A stretch of DNA of 6,187 nucleotides from Verrucomicrobiales bacterium (lineage in GTDB: Bacteria > Verrucomicrobiota > Verrucomicrobiia > Verrucomicrobiales > Verrucomicrobiaceae). Positions 1-6,187 of the stretch are shown here, piece after piece. Position numbers and translations under genes: made by a program. The stretch spans positions 1-6,187 of the forward strand of contig DMMK01000631.1 of the NCBI GenBank assembly GCA_003453085.1, in the 5' to 3' direction. The notes beneath the pieces are model-generated. The model made no database searches and was not told the origin of the DNA. It saw nothing but the letters and a program-made list of their open reading frames with translations. Each line of letters begins with the position of its first letter. The stretch's first letter is position 1.

Positions 1-1406
1 TCCAAATGCAGACGCTCCAGGGAAGACATTTTGGCCAGGGTATCGGCGGCGGCGTCGGTCACTTTGCTGCGGGCGAGATCCACCCAAACGATGTGAGTGG
101 CGATGGGTGCCAGGAGGGCGAGTTCCTGGTCGCCGAATTTGTCGGTGGCATTGATGACGCTGAGGCGGAGCTGCTCTGTATCCTGAGCCAGCGGCATGAG
201 GGATGCATTGAGGGCCTGAATCTTCGCGGTGATCTCGGCGACCTGCTTTTTCTCAGCTTCGGTGAGGGCTTTGGCCTTGGGCTTCTCGGTCTTCACGACC
301 TTGGCTTCGGTGGCCTTGGGCAGGCCTTTGCCGAGGAGCGCAGCGAGGGCGGCCTCGACATCTGGAGTGGGCTTGGCAGCGGCCACGGTGGCGGTATCGG
401 AGGCACCGCTGGCGATCCACCATTTCAGCAGGGCGAGTTCTTCCTTGGTGACCTGGGGCTCGTCGCTCGGCGGCATGTGCTCGTCGTCGTCGTCAGGCAG
501 CTTGATACGGGCCAGCAGAAGGCTGTCGTCGGGCTTGCCAGGGACTACATTCACATCGCCCTCGCTGCCACCTTTCATGATGGCGGCGAATTCGTGCAGC
601 TGCAGCTTGCCTTTCTTCTTGTCGGCACCGTGGCAGGCCACGCACTTGGCTTCGAGGATGGGAGCGATGACGTCTTTGTAAACGATGGCCTTGGCAGCCA
701 CGGCTGCGTCCAGTTTGCCGCCAGTGGCAGGAGCGGGCGTAGCAGGGGCTTTGGCGGCCTCAGCTGGTTTGGCTGCGGCGGGAGCCGGGGCAGCAGGTTT
801 AGTTTCCGCGACTGCGGGTGTAGCGGCTACGGCCACCGCTTTGGCATCGTCTTCAGCAGTCCAGCCAGTATTGATCTGGGTGGTGGGTAGCTTGGCCTTG
901 ATCTGGGCGACACCGGCTTTGGTCACGCCTGTCTGCCAGAGGTAAAGGGCTTTCAGCTTGGAGAGACTGGTCAGCTTCTGAGCTCCGGCATCGGTCACCT
1001 TGGTGTTGTAAAGGTTCAGATACTCGAGGGAGGCGAGGCCTTTCAGGTGATCCAGCCCGGCATCGGTAATGGCGGTGTTTTCAAGATGCAGTTCCGTGAG
1101 GTTCTTCATCGCGCCGATTGCCGCCAGGCCAGCATCGGTGACCTTCGTACGCGCCAAATCAACGGAGGTAATTTTGTCAGCGGCGGGGGCCAGGGCGGCG
1201 AGGTTGGCATCCGTGAAGTCCTTGGCCACATTCAGGGCGGTGAAACGGTAGGCTTTGCCATCGGCCGCCACGGGCATCAGCGAGGCTCCGGTGGCATTGA
1301 CTTTGTCCAGAACAGCTTTGAGGGCTGGGTCTGCGGCAGGCTGTTCGGCAGCGATGGCGGCGGAGGCCAGCGCCAGGAAGCAGAGAAGATGGGGACGGAG
1401 TCGCAT
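1..1406 (-). CDS. Secreted leucine-rich-repeat / c-type cytochrome fusion protein (C-terminus beyond window)
   Basis: Read on the minus strand from the ATG at 1404-1406, the frame stays open for 468 codons to the left edge, so the gene is 3'-truncated by the window. Residues 1-19 or 20 form a signal peptide (MRLRP, then a hydrophobic stretch ending AIAA before EQP), which implies export. Residues 79-174 are four 24-residue leucine-rich repeats of the LxxLxLxNTxVTDAGL type. An Ala/Pro/Lys linker covers about 183-230. A cytochrome c domain follows at about 235-330: haem motif CVACH at 255-259, VPGKP, likely distal Met ligand M311 in EHMPP, then KWWIASGAS. From about 375 a second module begins and repeats the first (an N-terminal cap around 401-438 and a new LRR at 439-462). 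The family resembles planctomycete-type cytochromes (PSCyt1-like). The role is inferred to be periplasmic electron transfer or haem-dependent binding with LRR protein contacts; no substrate can be named. The start has no clear Shine-Dalgarno sequence; the 20 bases upstream are C/T-rich. It probably shares a transcript with the cytochrome gene 50 bases upstream. Confidence 0.85.
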   Translation of the reverse strand, partial: MRLRPHLLCFLALASAAIAAEQPAADPALKAVLDKVNATGASLMPVAADGKAYRFTALNVAKDFTDANLAALAPAADKITSVDLARTKVTDAGLAAIGAMKNLTELHLENTAITDAGLDHLKGLASLEYLNLYNTKVTDAGAQKLTSLSKLKALYLWQTGVTKAGVAQIKAKLPTTQINTGWTAEDDAKAVAVAATPAVAETKPAAPAPAAAKPAEAAKAPATPAPATGGKLDAAVAAKAIVYKDVIAPILEAKCVACHGADKKKGKLQLHEFAAIMKGGSEGDVNVVPGKPDDSLLLARIKLPDDDDEHMPPSDEPQVTKEELALLKWWIASGASDTATVAAAKPTPDVEAALAALLGKGLPKATEAKVVKTEKPKAKALTEAEKKQVAEITAKIQALNASLMPLAQDTEQLRLSVINATDKFGDQELALLAPIATHIVWVDLARSKVTDAAADTLAKMSSLERLHL

Positions 1407-1456
1407 ACGTGAAGGGGGAGGGTGGAAAAAGCTGAGACGGAGAGAGTTCGCTCGAA

Positions 1457-2644
1457 TTAGGGCTGTCCTTTCAAGACAACGTCCACTGTGGCCTGAGTTT
1501 CAGCCGGGAATTTGGCATCGGCGACTTTTTGAGTGGCGGAAGCACCCTGCTGAACCCACCAGCGAAGAATCGTGATCTCTTCTGGCGTGAGCTGATCTTT
1601 GCCATCGGGCGGCATGTGCTCGTCATCATCTAGAGGCAGATCAATGCGCTGGATGCTGAGGCTTTCGGCCGGTTTGCCTGGCACGAAATTGGCCCCATTT
1701 TCGCCACCTTTCATGACCATTTCAAAAGTGTCCATGCGGAGGTCGCCTTTGGACTTTTCCTCATTGTGGCACTTATTGCACTTGGCCTCGAGGATAGGCA
1801 GGATGACATGCTGGAAGACCAGTTTGTCCGTGCCTGCCATGACGGGAGGGGCGATCCCGCCCAAGACTGGGGTGGTGGCAGGAGGCGTGACCGCTGGGGC
1901 AGGTGCTGAAGCGGTAGGGGCGGTATTGGCACCCGGTTTGGTTGGATCTGGATTTGGCAGTGGTGCGGGGGCTGGAGCGGGCAATGGTGCTGGGGTGACC
2001 GCCTTGGGCTTTTCAACAAAACCGAGCATCCATTTTTCCATGCCGATCATCTGGCTCTTCATGGGCTCTGGCGCATGTTCGGTGAGGAACTTGCTGCCAT
2101 GGGACATATTGCCGCCGAAATGAGCCCCTAAGCCCATGATGCTAAAGGAAAGGAAAAATACCGCCCGATAGGCATGCAGCAGTTCCTGATTCCCCTGCCC
2201 CATGGCCATGATGCGGATGACCAGGGCGAGCAGCACGCCAGAGGTACCCACGAGTGCGAGGGTCTGGTGCAGGGTGAAGTTACCACCTTCATAACCGCCT
2301 TCACGGGAGAGCATGATGCCCGCCAGAACGGCCAGGACTGACCCTGCGGAGCCGACCCAAAGAGTCAGCAGGGCGGCGGGTCCCAGTTTTTCCTCACCAC
2401 TGCGGGTAAGGCAGGCCAGTTCCATGATGCAAAGCAGGGCTAGGGCCCCGACGGGCAGGTGCAGAAGGATGGGGTGAAAACGACCGATGAAAAGGACGCC
2501 GCTGGAGGCCTCTGAAGACGGCTTTTCAAACAGGGGTGGGAAAATCAGCAGGCCGATGACAAAACCGACGATCAATAGCAAAGTGGCCACCCAAGTTCCA
2601 ACGTAGGACTTGGGGCTGCCGAAATCTTTGGGAGAATAAGACAT
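1457..2644 (-). CDS. Membrane-anchored c-type cytochrome: DUF2231-like five-helix domain plus planctomycete-type cytochrome c domain
   Basis: This is a 395-residue protein starting at the ATG at 2642-2644 and ending in TAA. Five hydrophobic segments are visible at about 15-36, 56-79, 88-111, 124-148 and 158-177. The second contains FHPILLHLPVGAL, typical of the DUF2231 membrane family. A Pro/Ala-rich linker (about 214-270) leads to a cytochrome c domain (about 275-370) with haem motif CNKCH at 289-293, VPGKP at 321-325, likely axial M344 in DEHMPP, and RWWVQQGAS. Positively charged loops after helices 2 and 4 suggest a cytoplasmic N-terminus and a periplasmic haem domain. On that topology H57, H62, H126, H175 and H182 lie near the periplasmic face, while H157 is cytoplasmic. 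Its haem domain is roughly half identical to that of the downstream LRR-cytochrome, 50 bases away, so the two are probably an operon. An inferred role is passing electrons between the membrane and a periplasmic partner; neither donor nor acceptor is known. No Shine-Dalgarno sequence is evident. The gene looks intact. Confidence 0.88.
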   Translation of the reverse strand: MSYSPKDFGSPKSYVGTWVATLLLIVGFVIGLLIFPPLFEKPSSEASSGVLFIGRFHPILLHLPVGALALLCIMELACLTRSGEEKLGPAALLTLWVGSAGSVLAVLAGIMLSREGGYEGGNFTLHQTLALVGTSGVLLALVIRIMAMGQGNQELLHAYRAVFFLSFSIMGLGAHFGGNMSHGSKFLTEHAPEPMKSQMIGMEKWMLGFVEKPKAVTPAPLPAPAPAPLPNPDPTKPGANTAPTASAPAPAVTPPATTPVLGGIAPPVMAGTDKLVFQHVILPILEAKCNKCHNEEKSKGDLRMDTFEMVMKGGENGANFVPGKPAESLSIQRIDLPLDDDEHMPPDGKDQLTPEEITILRWWVQQGASATQKVADAKFPAETQATVDVVLKGQP

Positions 2645-2791
2645 GGGTGGGATGAATGCTCGTGGTAACTTATCTTATCAACGCTGATGTAGCGCAGAAT
2701 TGTTCATGCGAGTGATGCCTGATCGTGCAGTTTCCATGTCCAAATCAAGCCTCGGTCCCACTGAAACGCAATTTTTGTACAGGGTCAGACA
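2645..2791. promoter_or_regulatory. Divergent intergenic spacer, probable promoters for the cytochrome pair and the globin
   Basis: These 147 non-coding bases separate two divergently transcribed genes, so promoters in both directions are expected here. It is more AT-rich than its surroundings. Read on the minus strand, GTTGATAAGATAAGTT (2667-2682) contains a weak -10-like TAAGAT about 28 bases before the cytochrome ATG, but no convincing -35 element accompanies it. Upstream of the globin, AGGG at 2781-2784 is a plausible ribosome binding site, 7 bases before its first ATG. No clear operator palindrome was found by eye. Confidence 0.4.
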
Positions 2792-3229
2792 ATGCCTGCG
2801 CATGGATCGCCGATTCTAGAGGTCGCCTCGGATGCCGAAAGGGCTCAAAATGAGGCCATGGAAACGCCCGCAACACTCTATGACCGGCTGGGTGGAGCAG
2901 CCGGGGTCGAATCCCTGATAGAGGCCTTTTACGTCCGCGTGCTCGCCGACCCTGAACTGGCCCCCTTTTTCCGTGATAGCTCTATCGAGCGTCTGCGCAA
3001 AATGCAGACGGAGTTTTTCAACCGCGCCCTCGGTGGCCCCTTGGGCTATTCAGGTCTTCCACTCGCCCATGTGCATCATGGTCGTGGCATAACCCGCCAC
3101 CACTTCACCCTTTTCGTCGGCCACCTACTGGAAACGCTCAAGGACTATGGCTGCGAGGACAAGGAGACCGATGAAGTCATCGAGCACATCAATACTTTCG
3201 CCAACGAGATCACGGGCACCTCCTATTGA
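2792..3229 (+). CDS. glbN: Group 1 truncated haemoglobin (trHbN-like)
   Basis: This encodes a 145-residue haem protein of the 2-on-2 truncated globin family. Against Mycobacterium tuberculosis trHbN as recalled, the core aligns without gaps from the B helix to the F helix: FYVRVLAD (B10 tyrosine Y47), FF (CD1 phenylalanine F60), Q72 (E11 glutamine), LGGP at 80-83, and VHHGRGIT with proximal histidine H95. Tyr B10 plus Gln E11 is the ligand-stabilising pair linked in that family to tight O2 binding and nitric-oxide dioxygenation, so NO detoxification is a reasonable inference but is not proven. It acts in the cytoplasm; no signal peptide is seen. The start is uncertain. The first ATG (2792) has AGGG 7 bases upstream and adds 22 residues. 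The internal ATG at 2858 (METPATLYDRLGG) would give 123 residues, closer to the family's usual size. The gene converges on the permease gene and their ends overlap by 7 bases. Confidence 0.93.
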   Translation: MPAHGSPILEVASDAERAQNEAMETPATLYDRLGGAAGVESLIEAFYVRVLADPELAPFFRDSSIERLRKMQTEFFNRALGGPLGYSGLPLAHVHHGRGITRHHFTLFVGHLLETLKDYGCEDKETDEVIEHINTFANEITGTSY

Positions 3230-4350
3230 CGCCCCAGTCGCACGTCCATCCATACGGCGGCCAGCAATACGCTGCCTCGCACCACCAGTTTGTATTCCGG
3301 CGAGACCGACATCAGCGTCATGCCATTGAGTAGGGTGGCCATGATCAATGCCCCAACGAGAACTCCAAGCACCGTCCCACGCCCGCCTCGCAGGCTGACT
3401 CCGCCGATCACACAGGCGGCAACGGCATCCAGCTCCATCCATTCACCAATGTCGGTCGTGGAGTTGCCCGTGTAGGACGTCAGCATAAACCCTGTGATGG
3501 CAACGATGGCCCCCATGATCGCAAAAGCCCCGATGACCACCTTGCCTACTGGCACGCCGGAAACCAAGGCGGCCTCCGGGCTGCCGCCGATGGCATACAG
3601 ATAACGGCCAAAGGCCGTGTGCTGGGTCAGCAAATACACGCCCAGCGCCACGCTGCCAAAGATGACAGCCGGCAGCGGCACACCGCGAAATTGATTGGTC
3701 ACCACCACAAAAAGCACCAGCGCCTGGGCTGCGATGAAGACACGTAAAAAAGCGCTCTCCCCGCCCTCCGTCTCAAACCCGCTGGTACGCCGCTGCCGCC
3801 GGGCCTGGACGGTGGCGAAGACCAGCGCCGCAATGATGGCCGCTGCCATGATATAACCCGCCAAAGGAGGCAGATAAAAGGTGCTGATGAGCGAGTACAG
3901 ATTGCTCTGCCCACCTGCCACCACGGGCACCGTCTGGTTCTGAATCACCAGCCAAAACAGGCCACGAAAGACCAGCAACCCGGCCAGGGTCACGATGAAC
4001 GCAGGAATGCGTTCCTTCACAATCAGCAGACCCTTGATCCACCAGATGACCACACCTGTGGTTAGGCCGATGACCAGGGAAACAGGCGCAGGTAGTCCGG
4101 CCTTTGTCGTCAATACCGTGGCAATCCCGCTGAGCAGGGCCAGACCGCTGCCCACAGAAAGGTCAATGTGACCGGGCAGTATCACCAAGAGCATGCCCAT
4201 CGCCAGCGTGGCCGTGATGGAAAGCTCTGTCATCAACAGAGACAAGTTGCGGGAGTCGAGAAACTTGGGCTCGACCACTGCAAAAAAACCGCAGATCCCT
4301 AGCAGAGCCAGGGCAATCGAAAAATCGCGAAGAGAAAACGTGCGAGTCAT
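3223..4350 (-). CDS. xylH: XylH-type (xylose/ribose family) sugar ABC transporter permease
   Basis: This is an inner-membrane permease subunit of the carbohydrate uptake CUT2 ABC family, which normally pairs with a periplasmic binding protein and a double-domain ATPase. From the ATG at 4348-4350 it has 375 residues, nearly all in hydrophobic segments, ending in TAG. It matches recalled E. coli XylH (393 residues) along its length. Shared landmarks, numbered from this ATG, are the SRN segment near 33-35, IDLSVGS at 62-68, IPAFIVTLAGLLVFRG near 115-130, a charged cytoplasmic loop around 183-199, GGSPEAALVSGVPVGK (255-270, probable ATPase-contact loop), ELDAVAACVIGG at 306-317, NGMTLMSV, and a C-terminal AVWMD. 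A TTG start at 4407 would add 19 polar residues, but that stretch spans an inverted repeat and the ATG fits better. Xylose is the nearest-family guess; substrate cannot be read from sequence. No XylF or XylG partner lies within this window. It follows typA at 62 bases, and no Shine-Dalgarno sequence is seen. Confidence 0.88.
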   Translation of the reverse strand: MTRTFSLRDFSIALALLGICGFFAVVEPKFLDSRNLSLLMTELSITATLAMGMLLVILPGHIDLSVGSGLALLSGIATVLTTKAGLPAPVSLVIGLTTGVVIWWIKGLLIVKERIPAFIVTLAGLLVFRGLFWLVIQNQTVPVVAGGQSNLYSLISTFYLPPLAGYIMAAAIIAALVFATVQARRQRRTSGFETEGGESAFLRVFIAAQALVLFVVVTNQFRGVPLPAVIFGSVALGVYLLTQHTAFGRYLYAIGGSPEAALVSGVPVGKVVIGAFAIMGAIVAITGFMLTSYTGNSTTDIGEWMELDAVAACVIGGVSLRGGRGTVLGVLVGALIMATLLNGMTLMSVSPEYKLVVRGSVLLAAVWMDVRLGRQ

Positions 4351-4355
4351 GAGTA

Positions 4356-4395
4356 GCGTCGAAGAAAACGGATGTTCTACCCGGTTCTTCGACGC
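4356..4395. repeat. 11-bp perfect inverted repeat between typA and the permease
   Basis: GCGTCGAAGAA at 4356-4366 is the exact reverse complement of TTCTTCGACGC at 4385-4395, with an 18-base spacer. CGG (4369-4371) can also pair with CCG (4381-4383) inside it, and GAG (4351-4353) with CTC (4397-4399) outside it. In the minus-strand transcript this hairpin would form 17 bases after the typA stop and end 5 bases before the permease ATG. No U-run follows, so it is not a canonical intrinsic terminator. It could be a transcript-stabilising or attenuating hairpin, or an operator for a dimeric regulator. Confidence 0.6.
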
Positions 4396-4412
4396 GCTCC
4401 AAGACAAACCTA

Positions 4413-6187
4413 TTAACCCGCAGAAGCGATCTCAGCTTCCGTACGCTTGCGCTCGCGCTGGCGCTGGGCGGAATCCAGCGTGCGCTTGCGCAGGCGGATG
4501 TTCTTCGGCGTTGCTTCCACGAGCTCATCGGGGGCGATGTACTCAATGGCGCGCTCCAGGCCGAACTTCACCGGAGGGGTGAGCTGGATGCCTTTGTCAC
4601 CACCGGCGGCGCGGAAGTTGGTGAGCTGTTTGCTGCGGCATGGGTTGACCGGAAGGTCGTCCGTGCGTGGGTTTTCACCAATGATCATGCCGTCATAGAC
4701 CAGGTCACCAGCCGTGACGAAAAGCTTGCCGCGCTCCTGGATGGTATCCAGGGCGTAGGAGGTGGCTTCGCCAGCTTCGGTGCTGACCAGGGTGCCGGTG
4801 CTGCGGGTCTGCATGTGACCGGCGTGAGGGGCGTATTCACGGAAAAGATGGCTGTGAATGCCGTGACCACTCGTCAAGTTCATCAGTTCGAACTCGAAGC
4901 CGATGAGGCCACGGGTCGGGATGTAAGCCTGAAGGGTCGTGCGGCCATTCTGGGCGTTCATGTCTTCGATGCGGCCTTTGCGCTCGGAGATCGTCTTCAT
5001 CACGCCGCCGAGGTAATCATCCGGCACGTCAATGTAGAGGGTTTCGAAAGGCTCGCAAATGACATCGTCAATGCGCTTCGTGATGACCATCGGACGGGAA
5101 ACCAGCACTTCGAAACCTTCGCGGCGCATCTGCTCCACGAGAACGGCGATCTGCATGGCACCACGGGCGCTGACGTCGAAGATACCTGCCGTGTCGGTGT
5201 CATTCACAGACAGGGTCACGTTCATCTTCTGCTCGCGCTCCAGGCGGTCCTTGATCTTACGGGAGGTGACGTGGTCACCTTCACGGCCGGCCAGAGGGCC
5301 GTCATTGACCGCGAATTGCATCACGATGGTCGGAGGGTCGATCGCGACGAAAGGCAGCACAGGGGCATCCGCAGCACCGGTGACGGTCTGGCCGATGTCC
5401 ACATCTTCAAAACCGGAGATACCGACGATGTCGCCAGCGCCGCCTTCGACGGAGTCACTGGTGGTCAGGGTGGTGTATTGGAAAACCTTCGTGACCTTGA
5501 TCGGGGTCGGCTTGTCGCCAGGCTGCTTGCCCTGGAGGAAAACTTTGTCGCCCATCTTCACGGTGCCACGGGTCACTTTGCCGATGGCCACACGGCCGAC
5601 GAAGTTGTCCCAGTCAATGTTGGAGACCAGCATTTCAAAGCTGCCTTCCAGTTCAGCCTTCGGTGCCGGGATATGCTCGACGATTTTTTCGAGGAGGAAG
5701 GTCATGTCCTTCTGCTCGCCTTCTGGCGTGTCGCTCACCCACAGGGCGCGGGCGCTGCCGTAAACGAAAGGGGCATTGAACTGTTCTTCTGTGGCTTCAA
5801 GCTCCATCAGGAGTTCCAGCACTTTGTCATGCACTTCGCCTGGCTTGATGTGCGGACGGTCCATCTTGTTGATGAACACAATCGGCTTGATGCCCTGCTG
5901 CATGGCTTTCTTCAGCACGAAACGGGTCTGGGCCTGGGGGCCTTCATAGGCGTCCACCACAAGCATCACGCCGTCCACCATCTTCATCACGCGCTCCACT
6001 TCGCCGCCGAAGTCGGCGTGGCCCGGTGTGTCCACGATGTTGATGATGTTTTCGCCCCAGTGAACGGAGGTGTTTTTGGCCTTGATGGTAATGCCCTTCT
6101 CTTTTTCAAGATCCATGCTGTCCATGGCGCGCTCGGCGATGGCCTGGTTTTCGCGAAAGTTGCCGCTGGCACGCAGCAGGGAGTCCA
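4413..6187 (-). CDS. typA: Translational GTPase TypA/BipA (N-terminus beyond window)
   Basis: The visible 590 codons (E. coli BipA has about 607 residues) run from the right edge to a TAA at 4413-4415. The first visible residues, [12 protein letters not shown], correspond to the region just after the P-loop, so the GHVDHGKT motif and the true start lie outside the window. An internal ATG at 6123-6125 is not the start. In visible numbering: GITIKAKNT switch I at 31-39, DTPGH (G3) at 52-56, NKMD (G4) at 106-109, and SAR (G5) near 144-146. A beta-barrel domain II begins around 183, domain III lies at about 283-370, and an EF-G-like domain V at about 378-455. The BipA-specific C-terminal domain holds [21 protein letters not shown] (519-527) and a basic tail. 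TypA binds the ribosome in its GTP form and supports 50S assembly and growth under cold or stress. All visible motifs are intact. The permease gene follows in the same direction after 62 bases containing an inverted repeat. Confidence 0.97.
   Translation of the reverse strand, partial: DSLLRASGNFRENQAIAERAMDSMDLEKEKGITIKAKNTSVHWGENIINIVDTPGHADFGGEVERVMKMVDGVMLVVDAYEGPQAQTRFVLKKAMQQGIKPIVFINKMDRPHIKPGEVHDKVLELLMELEATEEQFNAPFVYGSARALWVSDTPEGEQKDMTFLLEKIVEHIPAPKAELEGSFEMLVSNIDWDNFVGRVAIGKVTRGTVKMGDKVFLQGKQPGDKPTPIKVTKVFQYTTLTTSDSVEGGAGDIVGISGFEDVDIGQTVTGAADAPVLPFVAIDPPTIVMQFAVNDGPLAGREGDHVTSRKIKDRLEREQKMNVTLSVNDTDTAGIFDVSARGAMQIAVLVEQMRREGFEVLVSRPMVITKRIDDVICEPFETLYIDVPDDYLGGVMKTISERKGRIEDMNAQNGRTTLQAYIPTRGLIGFEFELMNLTSGHGIHSHLFREYAPHAGHMQTRSTGTLVSTEAGEATSYALDTIQERGKLFVTAGDLVYDGMIIGENPRTDDLPVNPCRSKQLTNFRAAGGDKGIQLTPPVKFGLERAIEYIAPDELVEATPKNIRLRKRTLDSAQRQRERKRTEAEIASAG

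Noticed and set aside
79..710. CRISPR array or DNA tandem repeat suggested by recurring GGC/GCC-rich motifs in 700-1250
   Set aside because: The periodicity is the 72-base coding period of 24-residue leucine-rich repeats and the Ala/Pro linker. Copies are diverged at DNA level and there are no constant repeats with spacers.
6..890. 294-codon open frame on the plus strand, rich in Gly and Phe
   Set aside because: It lies antisense to the LRR-cytochrome gene, whose minus frame has a signal peptide, CVACH and regular 24-residue repeats. The plus-strand product has no recognisable domain and its composition is the mirror of Ala/Pro/Lys-rich coding.
1599..2123. 174-codon plus-strand frame within the DUF2231-cytochrome gene
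   Set aside because: It is an antisense shadow of the Pro/Ala linker and haem domain. It is low-complexity and has no family resemblance.
2667..2682. FNR/CRP-like or NsrR-like operator upstream of the cytochrome pair (TTGAT half-site, AAGATAAG)
   Set aside because: Only one half-site matches; the second half lacks the expected ATCAA and there is no dyad symmetry, so a named regulator cannot be supported.
4356..4395. Intrinsic terminator for typA
   Set aside because: The hairpin is strong but the bases after it in the transcript are UACUCAUG rather than a U-run, so it is reported as an inverted repeat of unknown role.
4351..4407. TTG start at 4407 for the permease, giving 394 residues
   Set aside because: It needs a rare start codon, adds a polar stretch not recalled in XylH, and encodes through the inverted repeat. 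The ATG at 4350 gives a family-typical protein.
5059..5763. 234-codon plus-strand frame rich in Ser/Thr/Pro
   Set aside because: It is antisense to the highly conserved typA coding sequence, so it is a by-product of high GC and codon bias.

Overview
This 6.2 kb window looks chromosomal, from a GC-rich, Gram-negative-type bacterium, most likely of the Planctomycetes-Verrucomicrobia group. The best guess is Verrucomicrobia of the Prosthecobacter/Verrucomicrobium kind. The pointers are two c-type cytochrome domains of the planctomycete/verrucomicrobial style (CxxCH, VPGKP, acidic HMPP, WW..GAS), a leucine-rich-repeat/cytochrome fusion, and start sites without clear Shine-Dalgarno sequences. The taxonomy is inferred from family style only; no marker gene settles it.

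Layout. Positions 1-1406 (minus) hold the N-terminal 468 codons of a secreted protein that alternates leucine-rich repeats, a cytochrome c domain and a second leucine-rich-repeat module; it runs off the left edge. Fifty bases upstream, in the same direction, 1457-2644 (minus) encodes a five-helix DUF2231-like membrane protein with a C-terminal cytochrome c domain closely related to that of its neighbour. A 147-base divergent spacer (2645-2791) separates this pair from a group 1 truncated haemoglobin (2792-3229, plus). The globin gene converges on, and overlaps by 7 bases, a XylH-type sugar ABC permease (3223-4350, minus). Upstream of the permease, in the same direction, is the ribosome-associated GTPase TypA/BipA (4413-6187, minus), which lacks only its extreme N-terminus at the right edge. 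An 11-bp perfect inverted repeat lies between typA and the permease start.

How the genes may work together. The two cytochromes are probably co-transcribed and share a cytochrome module, so they may form a membrane/periplasm electron-transfer pair. The globin has the ligand-pocket residues of nitric-oxide-detoxifying trHbN and may share a regulatory spacer with the cytochrome pair. TypA and the sugar permease have no evident functional link. The permease has no ATPase or binding-protein gene within this window.

No tRNA, rRNA, CRISPR array, insertion sequence or phage gene was seen. No wholly new system is evident. The most unusual item is the partial protein at the left edge, with its colinear internal duplication on either side of a haem domain.
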